Positions 8,999-17,952 of a stretch of DNA of 64,000 nucleotides are shown in pieces. The stretch's first letter is position 1; the number at the start of each line of letters is the position of its first letter. Source of the DNA: JASHVB01 sp035523995. GTDB lineage: Bacteria; Pseudomonadota; Alphaproteobacteria; Acetobacterales; Acetobacteraceae. The notes beneath the pieces were generated by a model. The model had not been told where the DNA came from and did no database searches. It saw only the letters and a program-made list of their open reading frames with translations. The stretch covers positions 124,001 through 188,000 of the forward strand of contig DATKPQ010000045.1 of the NCBI GenBank assembly GCA_035523995.1. Direction: 5' to 3'. Position numbers and translations under genes: made by a program.

Positions 8999-10303
8999 AT
9001 GGACACACGCACCGCACAGGCGCTGATCCGCTTCGGACTGGGTCGCCGGGGCGAAGAGCCATTGCCGCCCGATCCTGCCGCCTGGCTGCGCGATCAGTTG
9101 CGCCAGCCCGACCCGACGCGGCTTGACCCGCGGCCCAGCACCGCCACGGGGCTGGAGGCGTTGTATTTCGACCGGAGGAACAAGCCGCCGCCCGGCCAGC
9201 GGGTGGTGCCGCCCTTGTTCCGCGAGCAAGCGAAGGCCGAGCTGGCTAATGCATTGGCCACGCCTGCGCCGTTCCGGGAACGGCTGGTGTGGTTCTGGAC
9301 CAACCATTTCACCGTTTCCATCCGCGGCGGCTGCGCGGCCGTGGCCTGCGCCTTCGTGGAGGAGGCAATCCGACCGCATGTGACCGGTCGGTTCCAGGAC
9401 ATGGTGCTGGCGGTGATGCGCCATCCGGCGATGCTGATCTACCTGAACAATGCCGGGTCGGTTGGGCCGGACAGTCCGGTTGGGCAGCGTTCGCACCGCG
9501 GCTTGAACGAGAATCTGGCGCGGGAATGCATGGAACTGCACACGGTCAGCCCGGCCGCCGGCTACACCCAGGCTGACGTGACGAACTTTGCCAAGATCCT
9601 GACCGGCTGGTCGATCGACCTGAGGTCGGATCCGCCGGGCTTTCGTTTTCGTCCGTTCGCGCATGAGCCGGGCTGGATCACCGTGATGGGACGCCGGTTT
9701 CCTCCGGGTGAGGAGGGCGGCGTCGAAGCGCTGCGCTTCCTGGCCAATCATCCGTCCACGCATCGTTTCCTGGCGACGAAGCTGGCGCAGTATTTCGTTG
9801 CCGATTCGCCGCCGCCCGAGGCGGTGCGCGCGATCGAGGCAGTATTGCGCGATACCGGCGGCAATCTGGGCGCGGCCGTGGCGGCTGTGGTTGCGTTGCC
9901 GGCCGCCTGGCAGCCCGGGGCGAAGCTGCGGACGCCGCAGGAATACGTGGTCGCGACGCTACGCATGCTGGATCTGCCGCCGGCGGAGACGGAGACGATC
10001 AATGTGCCGGGGATTCTGGCGGGGCTGGGACAGCCGTTCTTTAATGCGCCCCAGCCGGATGGATGGTCCGACCGCGCCTCGTCTTGGGCTGCCCCCGAGG
10101 CGATGATGCGGCGGATCGACTGGGCGTACACTGTGTCGGGGCGCGTGGCGTCACCGGGCAGTGGGCGCGATGCCGCCGAACTGGCCGAGGCCAATCTGGG
10201 CTCGTTGCTGAGCCCGGCGACCTTGCAGGCGGTGCACCGCGCGGGCTCCCGCCGCGACGCGATGACGCTGCTGCTGTCCTCCCCTGAGTTTCAGAGGCGC
10301 TGA
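8999..10303 (+). CDS. DUF1800 family protein
   Basis: A 434-residue DUF1800 protein. Recognisable blocks are LIRFGLGRRG at the N-terminus, RERLVWFWTNHFTVS, a segment resembling the family's usual NENLAREL-LELHT (here NENLARECMELHTVS), and YTQADVTNFAKILTGW, plus a late FLATKLAQYFV block. DUF1800 genes almost always sit beside a DUF1501 gene, as here. The pair is thought to be exported and widespread in proteobacteria and planctomycetes, but its biochemical role is unknown. No obvious signal peptide is seen in this protein. It is separated from the next gene by 3 bases. Confidence 0.88.
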   Translation: MDTRTAQALIRFGLGRRGEEPLPPDPAAWLRDQLRQPDPTRLDPRPSTATGLEALYFDRRNKPPPGQRVVPPLFREQAKAELANALATPAPFRERLVWFWTNHFTVSIRGGCAAVACAFVEEAIRPHVTGRFQDMVLAVMRHPAMLIYLNNAGSVGPDSPVGQRSHRGLNENLARECMELHTVSPAAGYTQADVTNFAKILTGWSIDLRSDPPGFRFRPFAHEPGWITVMGRRFPPGEEGGVEALRFLANHPSTHRFLATKLAQYFVADSPPPEAVRAIEAVLRDTGGNLGAAVAAVVALPAAWQPGAKLRTPQEYVVATLRMLDLPPAETETINVPGILAGLGQPFFNAPQPDGWSDRASSWAAPEAMMRRIDWAYTVSGRVASPGSGRDAAELAEANLGSLLSPATLQAVHRAGSRRDAMTLLLSSPEFQRR

Positions 10304-10306
10304 CCC

Positions 10307-11503
10307 ATGCTGACATTGACTCGCCGTTCGGCGCTGCTGGGGCTGACGACCGCCGTTTCGTTGGGTCGGGCTTCGCTCGCTGTTGCCGCCGCACCGGGGG
10401 AGAATCGCTTTGTCGTGGTGATCCTGCGCGGGGCTCTGGACGGGATGGCAGCCGTGGTGCCGTACGGCGACCCGGCGCTTGTTTCGTTGCGTGCCGAGCT
10501 GGTGCCCGCCGGTATCGGGCAGCCGAACGGCATGCTGGACCTGGGCGGCTTCTACGGTCTGCATCCGTCGCTGACCGGCCTGCATGAGATGTACCAGGCG
10601 GGGGAGCTGTTGCCGGTGCACGCGGTCGTCGGTCCCACGCGTGTGCGCAGCCATTTCGAGGCGCAGGACTGCCTGGAAAGCGGTGCCGACCACCGCATGA
10701 CCAGCGGGTGGCTGAACCGTGCCGTTGTCGCGATCCCGGGGGCCGGACGTGACCGGCCCGAGGGCGATGCCCTGGCGGTGGGCGTCGAGGTGCCGCTGCT
10801 GCTGCGCGGGCCGGCCCGGGTGGGAAGCTGGGCGCCGCATGGCGAGCTGACCCCGCCTGCGGACCTGTATTCCCAGATCGCGGCGCTGAACGAAACCGAC
10901 CACGTCACCGGACCGGCCATTGCCGAGGGTCTGCGCGAGCGCGGATTCTCCGCGACCGTGGTGGCGAATGACGACCCGATGCAGCCGGTCCGGAATCGCT
11001 ACGCATTCCCGGCCCTGGCGCGTGCTGCCGGCGAGATGCTGCGTGCGGTGGATGGGCCCCGTATCGCTGCGCTGGAGATCGACGGGTGGGATACGCACCA
11101 GGCGCAGGTGCCGCGGTTGGCCGGTGTGCTGAAGGAGCTCGATGGCGGCATGGTGGGGCTGAAGGAGGGGCTTGGATCGGCCTGGCAGGATACCGCGGTG
11201 CTGGTGATGACCGAATTCGGCCGCACGGCGCGCGCGAACGGCACCAAGGGAACCGACCACGGGACCGCTACGGTGGCGTTCGTGCTGGGCGGTGCGGTGC
11301 GCGGCGGGCGCGTTGCCGGAACGTGGCCTGGGCTGGGGGCGGGCAAGCTGTACGAGGACCGCGACCTGGCGCCGACGACCGCGCTGGTGTCGGTCGCCAA
11401 GGGAATGCTGGCGCAGCATCTGGGGTTGTCGGCGATGGCGCTGGGGCAGGTGTTCCCGGGGAGCACCGGGGTGGCGTCGATGGGAGGGCTGCTTCGGGCG
11501 TAA
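10307..11503 (+). CDS. DUF1501 family protein, Tat signal
   Basis: A 398-residue DUF1501 protein, sulfatase/alkaline-phosphatase-like in fold. The N-terminus TRRSALLGLTTAVSLG ending in AVAAA looks like a twin-arginine export signal, so the mature protein is probably periplasmic. Later blocks include FVVVILRGALDGM, HAVVGPTRVRSHFEAQD and VLVMTEFGRTARANGTKGTDHG, the last being a family hallmark with candidate metal-binding Asp and His. It begins 3 bases after the DUF1800 stop and is certainly co-transcribed. Function unknown. Confidence 0.88.
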   Translation: MLTLTRRSALLGLTTAVSLGRASLAVAAAPGENRFVVVILRGALDGMAAVVPYGDPALVSLRAELVPAGIGQPNGMLDLGGFYGLHPSLTGLHEMYQAGELLPVHAVVGPTRVRSHFEAQDCLESGADHRMTSGWLNRAVVAIPGAGRDRPEGDALAVGVEVPLLLRGPARVGSWAPHGELTPPADLYSQIAALNETDHVTGPAIAEGLRERGFSATVVANDDPMQPVRNRYAFPALARAAGEMLRAVDGPRIAALEIDGWDTHQAQVPRLAGVLKELDGGMVGLKEGLGSAWQDTAVLVMTEFGRTARANGTKGTDHGTATVAFVLGGAVRGGRVAGTWPGLGAGKLYEDRDLAPTTALVSVAKGMLAQHLGLSAMALGQVFPGSTGVASMGGLLRA

Positions 11504-11681
11504 CGGCGGGGAGCTGGCTGGGGCGGTGTGGGGCTGCCGAGTCTCGCCCTCACCCAACTGGTACGTGATGCGCTTCGTTTGGCGCGGTCGGCGCGCTTGG
11601 CGCGACAACGGACTTGAGCCGACAGTGCGCGATTAAACTGACCAGTCGAATCAACCGATTGATCAGTGGCGCCTTCCAGCC

Positions 11682-11871
11682 ATGCGGGAAATCCAGGCGT
11701 CCGAGGCGAAAACCCATCTTCCCCAACTCCTCGACGACGTGGAGCGGGGTCAAACCGTTGTGATCACCCGCCGCGCGCGCGATCGCCCGGACCGTTCGTG
11801 AGGCGCAGCGGAGGCAGGCCGAAATGGATCGCGCTATCCAAAGTATCAGAAGCTTGCGCAAGCGTACTGGG
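11682..11871 (+). pseudogene. Phd/YefM-type antitoxin, frameshifted
   Basis: ATG 11682 opens MREIQASEAKTHLPQLLDDV, the DNA-binding half of a Phd/YefM antitoxin. The frame hits TGA at 11799-11801 after VVITRRARDR. Shifting frame within the GCGCGCGCG run near 11778 restores ARAIARTVREAQRRQAEMDR and IRSLRKRTGKG, the toxin-neutralising tail of such antitoxins. A single indel in the CG-dinucleotide run has therefore broken the gene. It then ends early at a TGA near 11870. A toxin remnant follows directly, so the whole locus is decayed. Confidence 0.8.
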
Positions 11872-11875
11872 AAGG

Positions 11876-11974
11876 GCGGCCTATCTTGAGCTGGCGCTGC
11901 GCAAGGGCGTTGCGTCGGCGACGCTCGACAACGATCTTGCGGCAGCCGCACGCGCCAAAAACGTGACGCTTTTG
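11876..11974 (+). pseudogene. VapC PIN-domain toxin, 3' fragment
   Basis: A stretch translating as AAYLELALRKGVASATLDND followed by LAAAARAKNVTLL matches the C-terminal end of VapC-family PIN ribonucleases, including the late acidic residue in TLDND. The N-terminal two-thirds with the other catalytic acids is missing, apparently deleted between the antitoxin tail and this point. The reading frame then runs on into unrelated sequence. It cannot encode an active nuclease. Confidence 0.8.
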
Positions 11975-12064
11975 CCGGAAGAGCGCGGCGCACCCGGTGG
12001 ATCTGATCCGACGTCCTTGTCTGCGGGTACCCACTGTCGGAAATGGCGCGACACGGCCAGTATG

Positions 12065-12176
12065 TTGTCATCGCGAGGTATGCAGTGACGAAGCAACCTC
12101 GCTCGGGGAAGCTCCAGATCTTCCGTGCGTCCGCGTGACCGAGATTGCTTCGTCGCTGCGCTCCTCGCAATGACAT
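12065..12176. repeat. dispersed palindromic repeat, family A, copy 3
   Basis: Left arm is degenerate (TCATCGCGAGGTATGCAGTGACG) and right arm intact (GATTGCTTCGTCGCTGCGCT and onward to CAATGACAT). It abuts the ruined toxin-antitoxin locus. Confidence 0.8.
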
Positions 12177-12187
12177 GAAACCCGCTG

Positions 12188-12255
12188 TGCCGCGTTTCTC
12201 TGATTCCCGCGCTTCCCTAATTTCCGTGCTTCCCTGATCCCCGTGCTTCCCTGAC
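12188..12255. repeat. 17-base tandem repeat, four units
   Basis: Four successive 17-base units, e.g. TTCCGTGCTTCCCTGAT at 12222-12238 and CCCCGTGCTTCCCTGAC at 12239-12255. The first two units (12188-12204, 12205-12221) are more diverged. They lie between the family A repeat and the 3' end of argG. No coding sense on either strand. Confidence 0.8.
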
Positions 12256-12292
12256 TCAGGGTACCAGGGTGGCGCGGCCCGACCCTTTCCAG

Positions 12293-13522
12293 CTACAGCG
12301 TCCCGCCTTTCCGTCCTGCCATCGCCCCCAGCCGCAGCCGCAGCGCATTCAGCTTGATGAAGCCTTGCGCGTCGAACTGATCGTATGCGCCCTGGTCATC
12401 CTCGAACGTCACCGTCTTCTGCGAGTACAAACTGTTCGGTGATTCGCGGCCGATCACCGTGGCATTGCCTTTGTACAACTTCAGCCGCACGCAGCCGGAA
12501 ACGCTATTCTGGCTGGTATCAATCAGCGCCTGCAGCATGCGGCGTTCCGGACTGAACCAGAAGCCGTTGTAGATCAGCGTGGCATAGCGCGGCATCAGGC
12601 TGTCCTTCAAATGCGCCGCTTCGCGATCCAGCGTGATACTCTCGATGCCGCGATGTGCCACGTGCAGGATGGTGCCGCCGGGCGTTTCATACACGCCGCG
12701 GTTTTTCATGCCGACGAAGCGGTTCTCCACCAGGTCCAGCCGGCCGATGCCGTTGACCTTGCCCAGCTCGTTCAGTTTGGTGAGCAGTGAAGCGGGCGAC
12801 AGCTTCACCCCATCGATCGCGACCGGATCGCCATGCTCGAAATCGATTGCGATCACTGTCGGCTTGTCCAGTGCGTCCTCGGGGCTGACGGTGCGCTGAT
12901 AGACGATCGGGTCGGGTTCGACCGCCGGATCTTCCAGGATTTTCCCCTCTGACGACGAATGCAGCAGGTTGGCATCGACGCTGAACGGCGCCTCGCCGCG
13001 CTTGTCCGTGGCAATGGGGATCTGGTTTTGCTCGGCAAATTCCAGCAGCCTGGTGCGGCTGGTCAGGTTCCATTCGCGCCAGGGCGCGATGATCTTGATG
13101 TCGGGCTTCAGCGAGTAATACGACAATTCGAACCGCACCTGGTCGTTGCCCTTCCCGGTCGCGCCGTGCGCTACCGCATCGGCGCCGACTTGTTCCGCGA
13201 TCTCGATCTGGCGCTGCGCGATCAGCGGGCGGGCGATCGAGGTGCCGAGCAGGTATTCGCCTTCGTAGAGGGCGTTGGCGCGGAACATCGGGAAGACGAA
13301 ATCACGGACAAAAGTCTCGCGCAGGTCGTCCATGAAGATTTCCTTCACGCCGAACATTTCCGCCTTTTGGCGTGCCGGGCCGAGTTCCTCGCCCTGGCCG
13401 AGATCGGCGGTGAAGGTCACGACCTCGCAGCGATAGGTCACCTGGAGCCAGCGCAGGATCACGCTGGTGTCCAACCCGCCAGAGTAGGCAAGCACAACTT
13501 TCTTCACGTCCTTCACCGGCAT
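12293..13522 (-). CDS. argG: argininosuccinate synthase
   Basis: A 409-residue enzyme that joins citrulline and aspartate with ATP to give argininosuccinate, the penultimate arginine-biosynthesis step. The N-type ATP pyrophosphatase loop is AYSGGLDTS at residues 12-20. Also seen are the substrate-binding HGATGKGNDQVRFE and RGIESITLDREAAHLKD segments. Length is typical. ATG 13522 is chosen because the longer open frame upstream is antisense to the divergent enolase-family gene. argH is not in the window. The divergent promoter region is about 160 bases. Confidence 0.96.
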   Translation of the reverse strand: MPVKDVKKVVLAYSGGLDTSVILRWLQVTYRCEVVTFTADLGQGEELGPARQKAEMFGVKEIFMDDLRETFVRDFVFPMFRANALYEGEYLLGTSIARPLIAQRQIEIAEQVGADAVAHGATGKGNDQVRFELSYYSLKPDIKIIAPWREWNLTSRTRLLEFAEQNQIPIATDKRGEAPFSVDANLLHSSSEGKILEDPAVEPDPIVYQRTVSPEDALDKPTVIAIDFEHGDPVAIDGVKLSPASLLTKLNELGKVNGIGRLDLVENRFVGMKNRGVYETPGGTILHVAHRGIESITLDREAAHLKDSLMPRYATLIYNGFWFSPERRMLQALIDTSQNSVSGCVRLKLYKGNATVIGRESPNSLYSQKTVTFEDDQGAYDQFDAQGFIKLNALRLRLGAMAGRKGGTL

Positions 13523-13681
13523 GGCGGCGACCCTTCTCTCGCGGCGGGAAACAGTGGGCGGAGTAACGCCCGGCCCGGGGCCAGGCAAGGCGGCGTGCCG
13601 TGCGGGATATTCAGCCGCCCTGACGATGGGTAAGCTGGCGGCGTCTTGCACCGGCACGCCGGTGCCGCCGGGAGGAACGCT

Positions 13682-14779
13682 ATGAAGATCACCGCCATCC
13701 GCTCCGACATCCTGCATATTCCGGAGGATGATCCACTGGCCGACATGCCGGAGGACGCCAACCGCCTGCGCCCCGTTGTCATCTTGCGGATGCAGACGGA
13801 CCAGGGGATCGAGGGGATCGGGCTGACCTTCTACGGCGGCGCCATGACCGGGTCGCTGCGCGTCGCGGTCGATGAACTGGGCGCGCTGTGCGTCGGGGAG
13901 GACCCGCTGCGCATCGAGGCGATCGTGCGCAAGCTGCGTCTGGCGGCCGGTGATTCCGTCGGTCCGGCGGGCGTGTTCACGCTGGCTCTGGCGGCGATCG
14001 ATACGGCGCTGTGGGACATCAAGGGGAAGGCACTCGAGCAACCGCTGTGGCAATTGCTGGGCGGGACGCGGGATCGGGTGGCCACCTATGCGTCCGGCTC
14101 GCTGCGACGTGGACTGACCGATGCGCAGGCCGCCACCGCCGCGCGGCGCTTGCTCGACAAGGGCTTCGTCGAGATGAAGACGCAGATGGCGCTGCCGGGC
14201 AATCCGTCGCCCGCCGAGGAAGTGCGCCGGGTGCGCGTCGTGCGGGACTCGATCGGGCCGGACATCAAGCTGATGTGCGACATCAACCAGCGCTGGCGGG
14301 TGGAGCAAGCGATCGATATCGGCCACCGCGTCGCGGATGTGGGGCTGTTCTGGTTGGAGGACGTCACGACCTGCGACGATTTCCAGGGCTTGGCACGGGT
14401 GAATGAGGCACTGTCCACGCCGATTGCCGGCGGCGAGTATCTTTGGGGCATCGCGCCGTTCCGGCAGATGATCGAGGCGCGATCGGTCGATTACATCATG
14501 ATCGACCTGTGCCGCGTCGGCGGGCCCACACAGTGGATGAAGGTGGCTGGCATGGCGGAGGCGTTCAACCTGCCAGTGATTAGCCACGTGATGCCGGAAA
14601 TGCACCTGCACCTGGTGGCCGCGGTTCCGAACGGTCTGACAGTGGAATACATGCCGTGGATGCTGAAGCTGTACCAGGAGACGCCGGCATTGGAGGGGGG
14701 AAAATTGGTGCTGCCGGCCAAGCCGGGGCTGGGACTGGCGTTCGATGAGAAGGTGGTGGCGAAGTATAGAGTGGGGTAG
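13682..14779 (+). CDS. mandelate racemase/muconate lactonising enzyme family protein
   Basis: A 365-residue enolase-superfamily enzyme. The N-terminal capping domain is followed by a barrel with the second-strand lysine motif EMKTQM, metal ligands in MCDINQRW, WLEDV and GGEYLWG, and a catalytic histidine in VISHVMPE. This set matches the mandelate racemase subgroup, whose members abstract a proton alpha to a carboxylate (sugar-acid dehydratases, racemases). ATG 13682 has GGGAGGA seven bases upstream. No sugar transporter or dehydrogenase is adjacent, so the substrate is open. Confidence 0.88.
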   Translation: MKITAIRSDILHIPEDDPLADMPEDANRLRPVVILRMQTDQGIEGIGLTFYGGAMTGSLRVAVDELGALCVGEDPLRIEAIVRKLRLAAGDSVGPAGVFTLALAAIDTALWDIKGKALEQPLWQLLGGTRDRVATYASGSLRRGLTDAQAATAARRLLDKGFVEMKTQMALPGNPSPAEEVRRVRVVRDSIGPDIKLMCDINQRWRVEQAIDIGHRVADVGLFWLEDVTTCDDFQGLARVNEALSTPIAGGEYLWGIAPFRQMIEARSVDYIMIDLCRVGGPTQWMKVAGMAEAFNLPVISHVMPEMHLHLVAAVPNGLTVEYMPWMLKLYQETPALEGGKLVLPAKPGLGLAFDEKVVAKYRVG

Positions 14780-15136
14780 CTGGGTTGGCGCCCCGGGGCG
14801 CCCCGGGGTGGGCGATCGGCCTGAAACCGTAGGGCTGATCTACGGCAGCCCCGAGCGACGTTTCAGCCGCCGTTCGTATCCGGATCAGCAGTGGATCTAG
14901 TTTGCCGCACACGGCACAGGCGCGGCACTGTTTGCGCTGGATCGTCCGCCTGATGGGCCGGACGGCCGGAGGCAAATGCAATTGCGCTGAGATATCGTGC
15001 GATACCGCTTGACCGTGTGGCGTAATTTGACGAACCTCACGAACCCGGGAAGCATGATCAGGCCCCTCGCGCGCGGTCTCGCCATGACGATGTCGGATCG
15101 GCGGGCCGGACGGTACCGAATAACAGCGAGGCAAGC
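14780..15136. other. intergenic region with GC palindrome and nested stem
   Basis: No gene. At 14787-14808 lies a tandem GC palindrome (GGCGCCCCGGGG repeated as GCGCCCCGGGG) just after the enolase-family stop, possibly a terminator without a T-run. At 14821-14866 the outer arms CTGAAAC/GTTTCAG enclose an inner stem CCGTAG/CTACGG with loop GGCTGAT, a potential small structured RNA element. Confidence 0.4.
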
Positions 15137-15373
15137 ATGGCTGCCAATCGCCAGGACGAGCAATGGCTGCGAGACAGGGCCTATTACATCTGGGAGCGTG
15201 AAGGGCGCCCCCACGGCCGCGCGCTCAATCATTGGCTGCAGGCGATCCGCGACACAACACGCTCCAGGCAAACGTCGGATCATGACGCGACGCCGGATGA
15301 AGAGAGAATATTGGCTGGCCGCATCGACGTGAACATACCTGCCCTGCTGACGAAGGATGTGCCGGGAGGCTGA
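15137..15373 (+). CDS. DUF2934 domain protein
   Basis: A 78-residue protein carrying the short DUF2934 motif WLRDRAYYIWEREGRPHGRA followed by NHWLQA at residues 13-37. DUF2934 proteins are small, hydrophilic and common in rhizobia and acetic acid bacteria, with no known function. The remainder (TPDEERILAGRIDVNIPALL) is not conserved as far as I recall. ATG 15137 follows GAGGCAAGC. It ends 54 bases before the first glycosyltransferase gene. Confidence 0.8.
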   Translation: MAANRQDEQWLRDRAYYIWEREGRPHGRALNHWLQAIRDTTRSRQTSDHDATPDEERILAGRIDVNIPALLTKDVPGG

Positions 15374-15427
15374 TCGAACGCATTGTTTCACTTGCCGGGG
15401 CCGTGAGCGGTTGGTAATTCGCCGCCC

Positions 15428-16651
15428 ATGCGTCATGGCCGCCATGTGCTCTTCCTTTGCCAGCGACTGCCATTTCCTCCCAACAAGGGGGAGAAGATCA
15501 CGTCCTTCAATCTGCTGCGTCACCTTGGGCAGCGTTTTGACGTGCATGTCGGTACGTTCGTGGACAACCGCGAGGACGCGTCGGACATTGACGGGCTGCG
15601 GCCATACTGCGCGACGCTGCACGTCGAGCGTATCGTCAAGCCTTGGGCATGGGTCCCGGCAACGCTGCGCTGGCTGGGCGGCGCACCGCTCAGCTTCGCC
15701 ATGTTTCGCGCAGACGGAATGAGGGCTTATGTGCGGGATGCCATCGCCCGCTATCATCCGGTCGCGATCGTCACTCACAGCAGCAACATTTCGGACTACG
15801 CGTTGCTGCCAACAACGCAGCCGACCGTGCGCGTGCTGCATTTTGCCGACGTGGATTCGGAGAAGTTCGCCGACTTTGCCAGGCAAGCCACCGGGTGGCA
15901 ACGCTGGCTCTACGCGCTGGAAGCAAGCCGGGTGCGGGCCGCCGAGACCCGGCTCGCTGCCGGTGCCGACGCGGTCGCGTTCGTTTCCGACGAAGAGGCA
16001 GACTTGTTTCGCTCTGTGGTGGCGCCTCGGGCCGCACAAATTGTGACGATTGCCAATGGAGTCGACGCCGCTTCATTCGACCCGCAGCGGAACTGGCCGC
16101 GGCCGGATTGGGGCGACGGCCCGGCTTTCGTGTTCACCGGCGCCATGGACTATCGGCCCAACATCGATGCTGTGAACTGGTTCGCAGACGCCGTGCTTCC
16201 CGAACTGCGTGCCAGCCATGGCGCGGCGCAATTCGCAATCGTCGGATCGAACCCGTCGCCGGCTGTCACGGCGCTGGCGACCCGGCCCGGCGTTCTGGTC
16301 ACCGGACGGGTGCCGGATGTCCAGCCTTACCTCTCACACGCGGCGGCGGCGGTGGCGCCGCTACGGATCGCTCGCGGCATCCAGAACAAGGTGCTGGAGG
16401 CACTTTCGATGGGACGGCCGACGATCGTCACGTCCGAGGCGCTCACCGGAATCGGCACGCCGGATGCGACGCCTGTGATCGTTGCCGATGGCGCGGACGC
16501 GTGGCTCGCTGCGTGCCGGCGATTGCTCGACGATCCTGATTCCGCCGGCGCGGTGGCGGCCCGCGCGCGTGCTTTTGCGATCGAACATTTCGGTTGGGAT
16601 GCACGGCTGCGCGCGCTCGACGCGCTGCTACCCTTCTGCGCGCCGTGCTGA
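15428..16651 (+). CDS. TIGR03087-like sugar transferase (GT4 fold)
   Basis: A 407-residue glycosyltransferase of GT-B fold. The opening HVLFLCQRLPFPPNKGEKIT and later VRVLHFADVDSEKF match the PEP-CTERM/exosortase-associated sugar transferase family TIGR03087. The C-terminal half has the donor-binding pattern FTGAMDYRPNIDAVNWF and RIARGIQNKVLEALSMGRP. It probably adds a sugar to an envelope polysaccharide intermediate. The exosortase and polysaccharide genes that usually accompany it are absent here. Only another glycosyltransferase follows, 83 bases downstream. Confidence 0.85.
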   Translation: MRHGRHVLFLCQRLPFPPNKGEKITSFNLLRHLGQRFDVHVGTFVDNREDASDIDGLRPYCATLHVERIVKPWAWVPATLRWLGGAPLSFAMFRADGMRAYVRDAIARYHPVAIVTHSSNISDYALLPTTQPTVRVLHFADVDSEKFADFARQATGWQRWLYALEASRVRAAETRLAAGADAVAFVSDEEADLFRSVVAPRAAQIVTIANGVDAASFDPQRNWPRPDWGDGPAFVFTGAMDYRPNIDAVNWFADAVLPELRASHGAAQFAIVGSNPSPAVTALATRPGVLVTGRVPDVQPYLSHAAAAVAPLRIARGIQNKVLEALSMGRPTIVTSEALTGIGTPDATPVIVADGADAWLAACRRLLDDPDSAGAVAARARAFAIEHFGWDARLRALDALLPFCAPC

Positions 16652-16734
16652 CCAGCCCGAGCGTGCGCCGGCTCCATCCTTGTTGCTGGTGCATCGTCAT
16701 GTCATTCTCTCCAATCCGACCCGGTTGTTAGACA

Positions 16735-17952
16735 ATGCGAATCCTGTTCCATCACCGTATTGGTTCTCGCGATGGCCAGGCTGTGCATATCGAGGAGCTG
16801 ATCGCCGCGCTTCGGCGTCTTGGTCACGAGACGATCCTGGTCGGCCCGCCAAGCCTGGAAGCCACGAAATTTGGCGCATCCAACCCGTTTATTGACCGTA
16901 TCAAACACTCGCTCCCGCAGGCGCTGTATGAACTGCTGGAGATCGCGTACAATCTGAAAGCGTTCCTGCGTCTGCGCGCGGCTGTTCGTGCGCATCGCCC
17001 GGACCTGATTTACGAACGTTTCAGTTTGTTCCTGTTTGCCGGAATCTGGGTAAGCCGCAGCTACCGACTGCCGATCCTGCTGGAAGTCAACTCGCCGTTA
17101 TTCGAGGAGCGGGCCGAGAATGGCGGGCTGCGCCTGCATTGGCTCGGCCGATGGGCGCAGCGCATGCTGTGGAACCATGCCGACCACGTCCTGCCGGTGA
17201 CCGGCGTGCTGGCCCGCATTGTAGCCAGCTATGGCGTGGCTCCGTCACGCATCACCGTCATCCCAAACGGCGTCAATCTCGAACGTTTCGGCAGAGTTCT
17301 GGACACGGACGCGGCCAAGGCCGAGCTTAGGCTGTCATCGCGCCTGATCCTCGGGTTCACGGGCTTCATACGCGACTGGAACGCCGTGCACCGGCTGATC
17401 GACTTCGCCGCACAACAACATTCGCAATTCGATCTTCATGCCCTTGTCGTCGGCGACGGCCCGGCTCGTGGGTTCCTCGAGCAATATGCGCGCGAGCAAG
17501 GCGTGCCGGACCGCCTGACCATCACAGGTGTCGTCGAACGCGACGACGTTGCCCGCTATGTCTCGGCTTTCGATATCGCGGTTGTGCCGAGCATGACGCC
17601 ATATTCATCGCCATTGAAATTGTTCGAATACCTTCAGCTTGGGCGGGCGATCGTGGCGCCAAAAGCGGAAAACATCCGCGAGATCCTGACCGATGGGCAG
17701 AACGCACTGCTGTTCGATCCGGCCGCTGACGGTGCCATGGAAGCAGCCTTGCTGCGCTTATGCACCGATCCGGTTTTGCGCGCACGCCTCGGCGACGCGG
17801 CCAGGCGGACGATCAAGGCGAAATCGCTGACCTGGACCAGTAATGCCGAGCGCGTGTTGGGCATCGCTGAAACGGCACTACTTGAAGCATCCGGTCGCCG
17901 ACAGGCTGAGGCAGTGACGGGACAACGCCGGCGCCGCGAAAGCGAGAATTGA
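16735..17952 (+). CDS. glycosyltransferase family 4 protein
   Basis: A 405-residue GT4 enzyme. The acceptor domain begins RILFHHRIGSRDGQAVHIEE. The linker VIPNGVNLERFG is typical of family 4, and the C-terminal nucleotide-sugar domain has FDIAVVPSMTPYSSPLKLFEYLQLGRAIV with the EX7E-type acidic residues. Length is normal. It follows the TIGR03087-like gene in the same direction, so the two probably act in one surface-polysaccharide pathway. Acceptor and donor cannot be assigned. The last residues (RRRRESEN) are unusually basic. Confidence 0.88.
   Translation: MRILFHHRIGSRDGQAVHIEELIAALRRLGHETILVGPPSLEATKFGASNPFIDRIKHSLPQALYELLEIAYNLKAFLRLRAAVRAHRPDLIYERFSLFLFAGIWVSRSYRLPILLEVNSPLFEERAENGGLRLHWLGRWAQRMLWNHADHVLPVTGVLARIVASYGVAPSRITVIPNGVNLERFGRVLDTDAAKAELRLSSRLILGFTGFIRDWNAVHRLIDFAAQQHSQFDLHALVVGDGPARGFLEQYAREQGVPDRLTITGVVERDDVARYVSAFDIAVVPSMTPYSSPLKLFEYLQLGRAIVAPKAENIREILTDGQNALLFDPAADGAMEAALLRLCTDPVLRARLGDAARRTIKAKSLTWTSNAERVLGIAETALLEASGRRQAEAVTGQRRRRESEN

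Noticed and set aside
13523..14611. Upstream extension of argG by 363 codons
   Set aside because: The extension is antisense to the mandelate racemase-like gene. argG homologues begin near MPVKDVKK at 13522.
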